A stretch of DNA of 64,000 nucleotides from Amborella trichopoda (taxonomy: Eukaryota; Streptophyta; Magnoliopsida; Amborellales; Amborellaceae), in contig NW_006499705.1 in the NCBI RefSeq assembly GCF_000471905.2, positions 2,919,477-2,983,476 of the forward strand, read 5' to 3'. Below the pieces are notes generated by a model that did no database searches, was not told the origin of the DNA, and worked only from the letters and a program-made list of their open reading frames with translations. Within the stretch, counting starts at the first letter, position 1; each line of letters opens with the position of its first letter. A program made the translations under genes and the position numbers. Below, one piece after another: positions 47,147 through 59,575 of the stretch.

Positions 47147-48530
47147 ATGCCCGGTCTCATGCAGAGGAATGCCCAATTTGCGTTCACTTCTTACTCTAAT
47201 GTTTCTGGATCAGTTTCTTCTAATGGAATCTGGTCCAGGCGCCATGATGATGTTACATTAGAGCAGCTGCATAAGGTGAATCACTGTTTCTTTCCCTTAA
47301 TTTTTAATGGATTTTTCCTGATAATTGATGGGATTTTAGATTGTATATCACTCTATTGGTCTGATGGATTTTTCTTTTGTATATTCTGGATTGGTTTTCT
47401 GTATTTTTTGGTTTGGATGAACAGTTCAATTTAAAATTAGTATATTCGGTATTGTTCCATCAAGTATCAGCTGATTAATGAATCAATTACTATGTTTGCA
47501 ATAATCAATTGATTAATTAGTTGATTGTTTATATTATTTGGATGTAAAATCTGATTGTTTTACACGTGAATGCTGATCCATAATATGGAGAATGGCTGCT
47601 GATTCTAGTCTCTGCTTCCGTTTTTTTTTGTCTTCTTAGAATTTCTGTTGTTGTGTTTGTGAATATATTGCAAAAAGTAACCTTTTCTAGCTCCAATTTA
47701 TTTGTGTAGTTTGATCTAATTGGTTTCAACATTATTTCACATGACTTGAATTTTATTACTGCTTAATAATTATTGCACCGATGCATTTGGTCAGAGTTAT
47801 TGTGATATATCTGCTTTGCATTTTTTCTCTTAAGTATTTTCTCCCTCAGTCCCAATGCTAATGGATTGTTTTGAGTTCCCAATGCGAGGATGTATTTCAC
47901 TGCAATATATTAATAGGGTATTTTTTGCATGGATCTTAGTAATCCTTTTGGCCCTGAAGCTAAAAATAACTTGTTAAATTTTCTCATTGGTTTATTCTTT
48001 GGAAAACTGTACTGAATTTAGTTGAAATTTAGAGTCACTATGGTGCAAGCATTTATTCGTTCATTTCTTGTACCAGTATTACTTATTCACTTTTTAATAG
48101 GAGTATTACTGATTCACTACTTGTCATTGATTATTTGCACTAGTTTTGGAGTGAGTTACCACCAAATGCTCGACAAGAACTTTTGAGGATAGATAAGCAA
48201 ACTCTCTTTGAGCAGGCTCGCAAGAACCTATACTGTTCAAGGTGCAATGGCCTACTACTTGAAGGATTTTATCAGATTGTTATGTATGGGAAGTCTCTCC
48301 AACAAGAAGGAGGAAGCCTTAATCTTCTTAGCAAGCCAGGGGTGTGTAGAAACCCCAGTGAGAATGGTTCGGGAGCAATGTTTACAGGCAGCCAAGATGA
48401 TATACGTGACCCAGCGATTCATCCTTGGGGTGGACTTGCAACTACTAGAGATGGAATATTGACTCTCTTAGACTGTTTCTTGGAAGGGAAATCCCTTGAT
48501 GGCCTTCAGATTGTACGTTCAAATTTGTAC

Positions 48531-48575
<45 letters not shown>

Positions 48576-51500
48576 CCCACACACACAAACACCAACACGC
48601 AACATATAAGAAATCACTCAATACCTTCAGCTTACTTCAAAGAGTGCATTAAGATGTCTATTGAATCAGATTTGTATCACTCAATCCCTTCAGTGTACTT
48701 CAAAGAATGCATCAAAACTCATTCTCACACAAGCCTGTCTTTCGTATATTTATTGTTTATTTATCCTTCAATGAGCATTGAGTTGTATTAGTCTCATACT
48801 CAAATGGTTTAACATCTTTTTGATGCCCCATCCCCGTTTAGACATATCTCCAATATGTATATCCAATGTGTGTTGAAAGTCATACCCAAGAGAGCACCTG
48901 TCCTTTTGATATCTTTTTTAAACTTAATGTTCCTCTAAAAAAGCAAAGTTCTTTTATATTGGTCTTATTCAAAAACTTTATTGAAGCTGTGCATGATTCT
49001 TTTTTCTCACTTCCACGAATTTGATGAAATAGTCCTCAAATTGTTGATATAAGGAAACAAGCTTTTCATTCAGGTATTTGACAGTGCACGAGCAAGGGAA
49101 CGGGAGAGAGAGTTGCTTTATCCAGATGCATGTGGAGGGGGAGGTCGTGGTTGGATAAGCCAAGGCATGGTGAACTATGGGCGAGGGCACGGAACAAGGG
49201 AATCATGTGCCCTGCATACTGCGAGGCTTTCGTGTGAAACCCTAGTGGACTTTTGGTCGGCATTGGGCGATGAGACACGCCTATCTCTCTTGCGTATGAA
49301 AGAAGAAGACTTCATTGAGAGACTTATGTACAGGTGAGTTTTGGCAGAGGTGCCTTACTTGTACTTGATGCTTACAGGCATTTCAAGCACTATATACAGA
49401 AGAAAAAAAAGGAGGGAATAGTAATGATGTGACACTGATATTACTTCTTAAAACATATGCATCGGGTTCTTTTTCTTTTTTCTTGTTTAAGTGAAAGTTT
49501 TGGAGTTCGAAGTTTGATAACCATTTATATATTCCATGGTTGGGAAATTGGAAGCATGTGGTTAAGGCAGTGGCTATTATACAATTATGCAGATTCAAAT
49601 ATCACCTTAGGCTTGAGGAAGTATGTATGTGACATTGACTTAATGTGATTCAGGGGCCTTGGAAAAGTATGTTCATGAATTGATATCATTTCTTTGGGCC
49701 AGGATGAAATCAAAATCTGGTATCCCTGGCCCTAACTATATCCTAGAACCACAAATTCAGTATAAAGGTGCAAAAATATTGTCATTTAGTGTACATGTCA
49801 AACACACTTCCGTTCTTCTTGTTTTTAGATTCCATAACAATTTGGAAAGGAGAAGCCTTGGGTTTTTTTGACAAAAAACCTAGCTAATCTTCCCTTTCAA
49901 AAGGCATTATTGTGAAAGGTTTATTGTCATAGTGACTTCCTAGTATGTTGTGATTCCTATATGGATCTCACATGTCCCAAAGGAACATGCTTATGTTCGG
50001 ATGGCAGTTTGCTATTATTGTTGGCAGAATCTATGTCCTCAATGGGCGATATTGGACAAATGCAATCATTTAGAATATCATGAGCTTATATGGGTCTCTA
50101 AATTATGGAAATTGTGTATATCTGATTATCTGTTATAGCTCAGGGTTTTTCTCTTCCTCTCGTTTGTACCTTATCAGTTCATGTTATGAGACCACTATTT
50201 TATAACACGATATATGTATGTGTATGTAGTTTTCTTATTTCGTGTTGTACACCAAACTATGAAATAGGATCATACCAAGTTATGCGGTGGGAGTGGTTGT
50301 ATCAGGTTATGTCAGCTATTTCAGCTCTGTAATTACTTTTGCTTTTCTCTCGCTTCCATTTGCATTAGATGTCAATTAATGCTTTTATTTATAAGATTCG
50401 CTTGGTTGCCTGAGTTATAGGAGCACTGTATGTGAGTAGATTTTGCTCCACAACCTAATCCCGAAGCAAACTCTCACATATGTTCACTTGTCTTCCTCCA
50501 CGTTGATTCATTTATCTTTGAACATTTAAGGTGGTTGGGTGGCATGTCTTGATGTTATCTATCTATAATTAAGCAAGAGAACTTTAAAGGGCTTTTATTA
50601 GACGATCCATAGGACATGGTTAGTTTAATCCTGCTCCCATCTTATTCTCCATATTCATATCATAATTGGTGGGAGGGCACTTTCTAATTTCCTTAGTTCT
50701 CTCTTTAAAATATTATATCAAATATCGCAGTGTTTAAATGAGGAAGCCTATAAGGGGCAACCTATTCTAATGCTCATTTAAAGCAGCGTTGAATTCTAAG
50801 CCATCTCTACCAACCTCGCAAAATATAACAAGAAGAAAGAAACTTGGTTCCATTCATAATGTTCAGGAATTGGTAGATTCACATGCAAAAATCTGTTCTG
50901 GGGGAAATCTACGAGTGCACACAGTCGATTTAAGGATTTCCGGCAAATTACCAATCAGGCTCCCCTGTAGTGACTCAAGATATGATTGGGCTGAAAAAGT
51001 CAAGTAAATCAGTTCATTCTTCAACATACAAGTATGTTAGCATCTTGTAATTCTGCGAGTTGATATTCATTTAATTATGAACAGTACCCATGCTTACTGA
51101 TGGAGAAGATTTGAGAGCATTGACGCAAGGTGAGGGGGTGAATAGCTGAGAGCTGAGCATAGTTCTGGAGCCCAGGAAAAGTACTTATTGAAGATGTAGC
51201 TGATATAGAAACAGTTTACCCCATTTGTATTCACGAGGGTTCCTCGTACATTTTTATTTGGGCATTTTATCAAAGAGCCCTTTAAGAAATGATTATTTTC
51301 TTACTGCCCCATGTAGCTCATGGATATAGACCATATCTGTATTTGTGTCAGACTTGGCAGAAGCTCTTTCCAATTATGCCTCTGTTCCAGAATCCTCGGC
51401 TTTTTGAGAAAGGGAAAGATTAAACCACTCGATTGTTTTTAGTAACCCACTGACCTGGCGAGAAATCAACTCAATGTCCATATTGCCACCCATGTTACAG

Positions 51501-54500
51501 ATGACATATTTGAGCATTGAGTGGTGACTAGTGAGACTTGGATACAAAGCCTTATTCTCTGCTCTTTATTCGCGATTTGTCCTGTTAGTCTTTACTAATC
51601 ATGCTGTGAGGACTATTGTGCATGTGCTTTTGGTTGCAGTTGGCATCTTCAAAAGAGTATTTTCATTCACCCTTGCTGAACATATTCCTGAAGCCTAACA
51701 TTGGAAACTTCTGCTAAGGGGCTGCAAATATTCTCAGTTCCCCCAGTTTGTTTTGGGTTTTGAAGATTACTTAGTTTGTAATTTCATCTATTTTTCTCTC
51801 GTTCCATCTTGTATCTTCTCGTCTTTTTCAAAGGGGGATTTCAGTGCTACACGGTTGTTAGTTGTATGCCGTTTTTTTAATGTTAGTTGTATGCCCTTGA
51901 GACCTGTCTTTGGGTTTCCTTTGTTACTCTTCACTTACAATGATCAACAGAACAATGTGTTGGTTAACTGTGATCCACTGATCAATGATATACTAGACTA
52001 TATTTTTTATTCAAATGTATAGGTCTTGAGAATTTGATGTTCATGTTACAGGTTTGACAGCAAGAGGTTTTGCAGAGATTGCAGAAGGAATGTGATGCGT
52101 GAGTTTAAGGAGTTGAAGGAGCTGAAACGCATGAGAAAGGAGCCACAGTGCACCAATTGGTTCTGTGTTGCAGATACAGCTTTCCAGTATGAGGTGTATT
52201 TTTAGACAAATCTTGCAGAAATGCTCTCTCTTTTTCTGTCCTCCATATATATATATATATATATAATTGTACACAATTGTACACATGCAAATACAATGTT
52301 ATTATATTGCATATTCACTTTGCCAAGTTTTTGCCTTCATTTCGAGGTTGTTATCTTTGGTTAGAGAGAAGAATGCATTGTTGTACTCGGGAGTCAGGAC
52401 ACACTTTTATATAATTTAATGGAGCTAATTTTAATTTCCTAGGGAAGGGGAAAATGCATGTTTCTGTGGTTGTTTGCTTGCCTTACATTGTTGTTTTGTT
52501 TAACCATGCAAATATTTGTTTTCCAGGTGTCAAACAGCATGATCCGAGCTGATTGGCGTCAGTCCTTTGCAGAAATGGCTGTCACTTATCATCATTTTGA
52601 GTGGGCAGTCGGAACAGGAGAGGGAAAATGTGACATTTTGGGATTCGAGGATGTTGGTATGAGTGGGAATGTTCAGGTAGATGGGCTTGATCTTGGGGGC
52701 TTGAATTCATGCTTTATTACATTGAGGGCCTGGAAGCTAGATGGTCGGTGCTCTGAGATCTCTGTGAAGGCACATGCATTGAAGGGCCAGGCATGTGTCC
52801 ATCGAAGGCTCATTGTTGGTGATGGGTTTGTTTCAATAACAAAAGGTGAAAGCATCAAAAGATTCTTTGAGCATGCTGAAGAGGCTGAGGAGGAAGAGGT
52901 GAGATGATTAACTCTAGAGAGACAGGAAAAAATCTGGTGAACTACGGAAAATCATAGTATATTATGGTTGTTACCTTCCAATGACACAACGGGTAGTGAT
53001 GGAGAGAGAATGGGTCCCACTATTATGGTCATATCTTGTTCTGGAGGGTTGCACTCTCTCTCTCTAGCAGCTTCCACCATTTCATGGATGGTGATGACCC
53101 AGTGGACTATGAAAAAACCATGATCCATTGGATTATACTTTCCATTGTGACTATATGTAGAGCCAAAGTTTGTTTCCTTTCCAAAGATAAAATTAGTATG
53201 GTAGCTTTCGTCCCTGTATTGGTTTCTGCACTCTGAAATTTCTGCTAAAGTAGGTGCAAATTTGGCCTGGATTGTGGTTCAAACTTGCTTGCATATGACA
53301 TGCCTTTCTCTTCTCTTTTCTTTTTTCTAGTTGTTAATCCTGTTAACTAACATGCTTTTTTATCAGACAGCCCCTAGGCACACATCTGATTTTCCATACC
53401 CATGTCATAATTGGTAGGAGGGGCCCTTTTCACTTCTACTCCACTAAAAATTAATTTTCTTCCCCTTAGTTACTGTTATAGAATATCGTTGTTTAAAATG
53501 CTTATATTTTATGAGATAATGGTGTTGCAAACACCAAGTTCTAAGTTGTTTTTTTCTTAAAATGGAAAGCAAGAGATCAGTTTTTCAAATACTTGTGTTT
53601 TAAAAAAATGCTTTCTTTCAAATACTCGTATTTTGTTGAAAATTCTTTTGGCCACTCACGTTTCTAAGTATGCACCCGATGTTTTTTATTCTGCTACCCA
53701 ATAAATGAGTGGCAATATAGACTTGTGGTTCATTCGGCCACCAGGTTGGGCGGAGTAGTGGATGAGTGATCGAATCTTTCCCTTTACCAAAAAACAGGGG
53801 TTTTCTGGCAGAGGGGCGAAATTGGAAAGTACGCCCCTTGACATTTCTGACAAATGCAGATGTGTGCTCTTTTAATACTAAGAAATAAGATGGGTGTAGT
53901 ATTAAATAACAGTCTCATATAGGTTCTTTGATAAAATGTCCCGAGTAAACTTTGGTTGATCTTAACTTAATGTACTTTTCCTTATCCTGAATTTAATACT
54001 TGTCCCAACTTAGCCAAAACATTTCCGAAATCCTTAATTTTAGACATTGGCCCATAGTGTTCTATTCTTTTACTATTAGCAGCTGCCCGATTCCCATATT
54101 TGTTGATAAAAGATTGGGCTGCCTTGTTATTGGTGTCTTATGATACTCAATTGTAGGATGATGATTCCATGGACAAGGATGGTAATGAGTTGGATGGTGA
54201 AGGTTCTCGGCCTCAAAAGCATGCAAAGAGTCCTGAACTTGCCAGAGAATTCCTTTTGGATGCTGCTACTGTTATTTTTAAAGAACAGGCATGTATCTTA
54301 CTTGCAACTCAAAGCGATAGAAGAGGAACATGATTTATATGGATTGTTGGCAGATAATGCTAATTAATCCTAAAGAAAAAAGGAAAAAAGAGGGACAAAT
54401 AATGGATACAAGCATTACAGACCTGCTAAGTTAACCGGACAAAAAGAAAAGCATGCTTATGTTGGGTTCCTTTTCTGATTGATTCTTACTTGTTTACAGG

Positions 54501-57127
54501 TCGAAAAAGCTTTCAGAGAAGGTACTGCACGCCAAAATGCACACAGTTTATTTGTTTGTCTTGCCCTAGGGTTGTTGGAAGAGCGTGTTCATGTTGCCTG
54601 CAAAGAGATTATTACACTAGAAAAACAGGTAAACTTGAATTTCCTTTCAGATCTTAATATTTTTCAATCAGACTATCATTTGAAATGCTAGACAAGGGTG
54701 TTTATGTTGATGTGTTGTTATCTTGATGACTTTTGTATTGTAGTTTTCGTATTCGTTTGATGAACTGCACTTCGGCATGTATGAGCCAAGTCTCACCATG
54801 AATCATTGATTGAATTTACTTTTCCACAAATAGTTGTTCCATATGCAAAATATCTCGTCTCATCTAGATCCTGGTTGCACCCACAGATGAAGCTCCTTGA
54901 AGAAGAAGAAAGAGAAAAGCGTGAAGATGAAGAAAGGAGAGAGAGAAAGAAACTAAAAGAGAGAGAAAAGAAGCAGAGAAGAAAGGAGAAACTAAAAGGA
55001 AAAGAAAAGCAAAAGGAGAAGGCTGCTGAACAGAGCCCTACTTCCACTGATACAAGAGTGCCTGCATACAATTCTTCCTTGACTATTGTTCAAGAGGAGT
55101 CCACTCTATCTCTAAACTCAGGCAACATTGAAACTGAAGATGATTTGCCATCAATATTGGTCCCTTTAGATAACACAGATACCCCACCATCAGCTGAAAA
55201 TACCATTTCAAGACATTATAACCATAAAACTAACAACACGAGGCATGCATCTGGTTATGTTGAAGTGGATTTTAGTGGGAGGGAAAATAACGGTTTTCTT
55301 ATGATAGAGCAATCAAAATATTCAAGGCGGAAGTTGAAGCCTCGAAAGGATTCCTCGTTAGAGCCACCTTCAAAATGGTTCCCTCGACGAGGATCAAATT
55401 CAGACCAGGTCGAAGATTCTGAGACAATGCCACATAATCATATGGGAAACCCTAGGTCAACCAATGGAGTTCACAGGCAACAGAGAAGTAATTTTCCAAA
55501 GATCAACACAAGAAGTTATGCTCCCAAGCATAATAGTGAGAAGTCCCACTGTTCTAATAGCAGATCATGGGATAGATATGACTCTCATTCATGCAGCTGT
55601 AACCCTCAAAGTGACTCTAGATTTAGAGATGGACAAAACCCATCTATTACTCGAACAGGTAAAGAGATGAAGATGGGGAATAAGTCTGAACCAGCAATGG
55701 ATATGACCAGGCCATATTACCGAAGCAACAAGTATAATAGTGGTGGTTGCTTGAGAGATGGTAATGGAGTTCCTAAAGGTAGGCCTGTGATGGGGAGTAT
55801 TCCTGTCAGAGGGGATGCTTCGCACATTAAAAAAGTATGGGAACCTCTTGATCCATGGAGGAGATGCCCTAAAAGCTCCTTGGACATGAATATGAATGGA
55901 TGCCAATCTGAGAACACCATGAAATCCGTGTCAGAACGAAAGGATTTGTCTATAGTTTCTGAAACTTCAGGTGAATATGAGAATGCCAGAAAGGTTGAGC
56001 TTGGAAGTTCGAAGGATCTCATTGACTCGAGCTCTGAGGCTGGCCATAAAAGGGAACCTGAAGATGGGTCAGTGGCATCTCATCAAAATTTTGACATTAG
56101 TGGGGAGAACGAAGATGGGTTAATGGCATCTCATCAGAATTTTGACATAAAAGCTAATGGGGAAGCTAGGAGTGCTCCTGATCCCACTCTTAATAGCACA
56201 TCTGGTTCAGATAATGGCTCATCTTGTTCTAGTGAGGGAGATAGCAGCTCTTGTCCTTTGGGTTCCCAAAATGCGGAATGCTCTTCAGTGTCTGACTCTG
56301 AGGAGACCACTCAATCTGAAGGTAGAGACTCATGCAGTGAGAATGGGTTTAGAGCGTGTTCAGATATCGGAATGACCCAAGATTTAGAAGCGACTCTACC
56401 AATTGAGCAACCCGTAAAGCCTATTTCTTCTGATAACAATAAGAGCCTTCCTTATAGCACAACTGAGATGAGACCTTCTCCGCATCATGTGCATCCAGTG
56501 CCCAACCCAACCATGGCTATGCCTGTATTTCCAGCCCACTCAATGGGGTACTATCAGAGCTCCACTCCTTGGGCCCCATCTCCTAATGGCTTGGTTCCTT
56601 TTATTCAGCCCAGTGGACTCCTGTTCTCAAGCCCACTTAGCTATGGACTACCTCAAAGCAGATCTTCGCGCTTTTGTACCCCATATGGAACTCTTCAACC
56701 TTTTAACCCTATAATCAATAATGTGGGCCATATTCCATCATTCCCAATGAAAACCAGTGCTGTGAACCCAAAGGAGCAAACAAAGAATTTGAAGTTTGAG
56801 GGGCTTGAAAGTGGCGTTAGGGGGTTCTCTTATGAAGCAAGCGTGCCTCAAAAGGTACCTGAGAGACCATTCTCGAAAACACATCTATCCTCTGAAGGCT
56901 TATTATCAGGACAAGATGGAAATGACGGGAAGCCCCAAACACTTGCGAACACAAACTTTTCATTTTTTCACTTTGGTGGTCCATTAGCAGCTGGAGAAGG
57001 GTACAACCCAGTTCCGATACCATTGAAAGAGGAGATAGTTGGTGATGAAAACAATAAGAGAGATTCAATTCTTGAAGAATATAGCCTATTTGCATCAGGA
57101 AATGGGAACAGATTTTCGTTCTTCTGA
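47147..57127 (+). CDS. NST1-like plant-conserved protein, 1257 residues, complete
   Basis: Eight exons with agreeing phases: 47147-47275, 48144-48512, 49074-49333, 52052-52193, 52527-52898, 54157-54288, 54500-54628 and 54887-57127. The start MPGLMQRNAQF is chosen because the upstream frame is closed by a stop. I recognise a family present across land plants, often labelled stress response NST1-like; its biochemical role is not established. The first ~510 residues are the conserved part: FWSELPPNARQELL (44-57), a cysteine pair YCSRC (C74, C77), ACGGGGRGW with a His/Cys-rich GHGTRESCALHTARLSC, RFCRDC (C260, C263) and CTNWFC (C286, C291). This pattern suggests metal binding. An acidic stretch EEAEEEEDDD follows near 417-427. 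Residues ~512-565 are an EK/ER-rich probable coiled coil. The remainder is Ser/Asn/Gln/Pro-rich, probably disordered, and ends NRFSFF. The intron at 54289-54499 has a GC donor. No signal peptide or membrane segment is visible; a nuclear or cytosolic site is inference. Confidence 0.9.
48537..48576 (+). repeat. (CT)n microsatellite just inside intron 2
   Basis: About 32 bases of perfect CT, 25 bases after the donor at 48513 of the NST1-like gene. Reading through it produces a spurious Leu-Ser repeat frame. Confidence 0.85.
49334..52051 (+). other. Largest intron (2.7 kb) of the NST1-like gene
   Basis: Bounded by GTGAGT and TTACAG. No transposon was recognised, and open frames of 60-89 codons inside it have no family resemblance or fitting splice phases. 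Confidence 0.6.
52246..52264 (+). repeat. (AT)n microsatellite in NST1-like intron 4
   Basis: A TATATATATATATATATA run, 50 bases after the donor at 52194. Confidence 0.8.
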
Positions 57128-57420
57128 TGCTGCAAAGACTTTAGGTTCAATTCCCGTTGAGGTATTGGGGAAAAGTTTTTGTATTTGTGATTAGATAGAT
57201 GGCATTTTTCTCTATACAAATATTTCATCTTTGTTTCCACTCAGTTGTGGTGTCTTTCATTTTATTCTGATTGTAATGATTGAGAGAGTGGCGTGTTGTT
57301 AAATTTTCGTTGTATGAGGTGAGTTTTCAGTGGTAGTGAAGTATTTTTTTTTGGCCGTCTGTCAGCAATTCTTGGCCCAAACGTCTGTCAGCAATTCTTG
57401 GCCCAAAAAATTCCTGAGAT
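57128..57420 (+). other. 3' flank of the NST1-like gene with a 26-27 bp tandem duplication
   Basis: The probable 3' untranslated region follows the TGA at 57125. The unit GTCTGTCAGCAATTCTTGG plus CCCAAA is repeated twice at 57357-57407. No certain polyadenylation signal was chosen. Confidence 0.6.
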
Positions 57421-58420
57421 TATGATGTTCATTGGTTTTTCTTCACTTGTGTTTATTTGCAGCCATCTCTGAGCTTTTTTACTGTTTGTGTTGAACTCAG
57501 ATGTCTCATTTATAGATTTTTTCACTTCATTTTTTCCATGCATACCACCATTGAGCTTAAATTTCCAAGTTTTCTGTTGTTCGTTTTCGCATTTAAGAAT
57601 AATGACCGACTTTTCAATACTGTTTTCATTTGAAATAGTGTAGAAAATATTGGATGTTTAGAACCAAGGGAGAAAAACTTTTCTGATTTTCCTATCTTTA
57701 TAAAGAACATCATGATGCTCAAAAAAAAAAACATCATGATGCTCAAAGGGCATTTGGATGTTTAGTTCTTCAAATTTTAGATTAATGTCTTCCATGTTCG
57801 CAAACTTGGTCGAGTCAGATTGGATTCACCCATGTCTCGATGGATAAAAAATAAATCGAATGGGAGATGTAAAGTCTTGATTGCGATTTATCTGATAAAC
57901 CAAACGAGTCATGAATCGGGGAATCACTTACATTGTTTTTCTTGGGTAGTCTTTTTCTTCTAATATTTTATGTGGACAAATTAAATTTTTAGGTAAAAGT
58001 TTGATTTTAATACCATGGATAACATTACATGAGTTACCGAGTTCAATCGCTCTAGACACTAACTCGATAGCGTCCCCATACTATGGAGTCCTTGAATTGC
58101 GAACGCTGTCAATTATTTGATTGTGCTCAATTCTATAGGGCTAGTTGCAAACAAGCAGGAAAAATATATCCTATAGATTGCCATGGATCTGTAGCAGGTC
58201 CTACAGTAGCAAAAAATGTTCTTTAATATAATATAGGGAAATTCATCAAAATATCGATAAAAGAAACCTTTTAATATTTTCTATCCATTTGCAACTATTC
58301 TAACTCATAATCATCCATATTTTAATGATATTCTGAAAGCAAATAAAAAATTATGAGTAGAATTTCAGCAGTTCAAATTAATTTGATAAGTATTTGGATA
58401 GATTTCCCTATAATATAAAA
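57421..58420. other. Spacer, short duplication only
   Basis: AACATCATGATGCTCAAA is duplicated at about 57706-57749 around an A-run. No gene. Confidence 0.5.
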
Positions 58421-58646
58421 GAAAAGTATACAATGAGACTATTTACCTTACATACAAAGTGGTCACAATTAATCTTGACAATTGGATGTGAAATTGGATG
58501 GTTGCAGTTATTCTATTGACGAAGCTCAAGCTTCAAAACAAATTTTTTCAAACTTTGTGACACACCCAAACTATCAAATTTAACATTTAATATTTATAAG
58601 TAACTATGACTTATCAAAGGTAGGTGGTCTCATTGTATACAATCCT
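58421..58646. mobile_element. Foldback MITE with 10-bp target duplication
   Basis: A 226-bp element. Left arm GTATACAATGAGACTATTTA pairs with the right arm GGTGGTCTCATTGTATAC. The perfect 10-bp word TAATATAAAA lies at 58411-58420 and 58647-58656, suggesting a Mutator-type element of another subgroup. Confidence 0.75.
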
Positions 58647-58804
58647 TAATATAAAAACATCAATTATTTTTAACGTCTTGCATTATATTGGGAAGTTGTT
58701 TGGAACTCCCAAATGTAATAGCACCTCGCATCATTGAGCGGCCTCGAAATATAAAAAGCTATGCTTGAATTGGTCATAATTATCACAATTTAATGAATTA
58801 ACTA

Positions 58805-59575
58805 AGCACCTACAAGATGAGGTACCATGGTGTATGTTATTCGCAGATGACATAGTTTTGAACGATGAGATCCGAAACATCGTTAACACAAAGTTACAAC
58901 TTCGGAGGGATGCTCTAGAATTTTAAGGACTTAAAATTAGCCAGACTAAGACAAAGTATGAAATGTAAGTTTAATAATAATTGGAATAGAGGTAAAGACA
59001 TAGATAAGATTGACGGCTAAGCAATACAAAAAAGAGTGCACTTTCGATATCTTGGGTCTATAAACTAGGAAAATTGAGAGATTGAAGAAAATATTACGCT
59101 TAGAATTAGAGCTAGGTGGGCGAAGTGGAGATGTGCAACCGGAGTTTTATGTGATCGCTTCATACTAATGAAGTTGAAAAGCAAGTTCTATAAGACAATT
59201 GTGAGACCAACTTTGCTTTATAGGATAAAATGTTAGGCAATCAAGAAATAATTTGAGATTGATAAGTGGTAAGATAAAAAGGCATAAAACTTAAAATTAA
59301 TACATTCGAGAGATTTTAGGTGTAATATCAACAGGCGATAAGATGAGAGAAAGTAGATTTATGGGTTCACAGACTCAATACAACACTTGTTAAAAGGTGT
59401 GAATTAACTCAAGTGGAAGGCTAAAAAAAGATAAAAAATAGAGGTCCAAAATGACAAGGTTGGAAGTGATGCAAAAAAGAAATGAAACTTATAACCTCAT
59501 TATGGGTACAACCTTTAATAGATCAGGATTCGTGTAACCGTCTCCAATTAGTTGAAAAAAGACTTTGAAGATGAT
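58805..59575 (+). mobile_element. LINE reverse-transcriptase remnant
   Basis: Reads DEVPWCMLFADDIVL with the catalytic FADD motif, then TKLQLRRDALEF and SQTKTKYEM. Later segments (FRYLG, FYVIASY, YIREILGVISTGDKMRES) correspond to the same LINE family as 7706-8280. Several stops and frame shifts, so dead. The ending GAAGATGATAAATGAT resembles the usual TGATGA tail. 5'-truncated. Confidence 0.85.

Noticed and set aside
48183-48791. 202-codon plus-strand frame with a Leu-Ser repeat
   Set aside because: Its first part is genuine exon 2 of the NST1-like gene, but after 48512 it reads through the donor and the (CT)n intron repeat.
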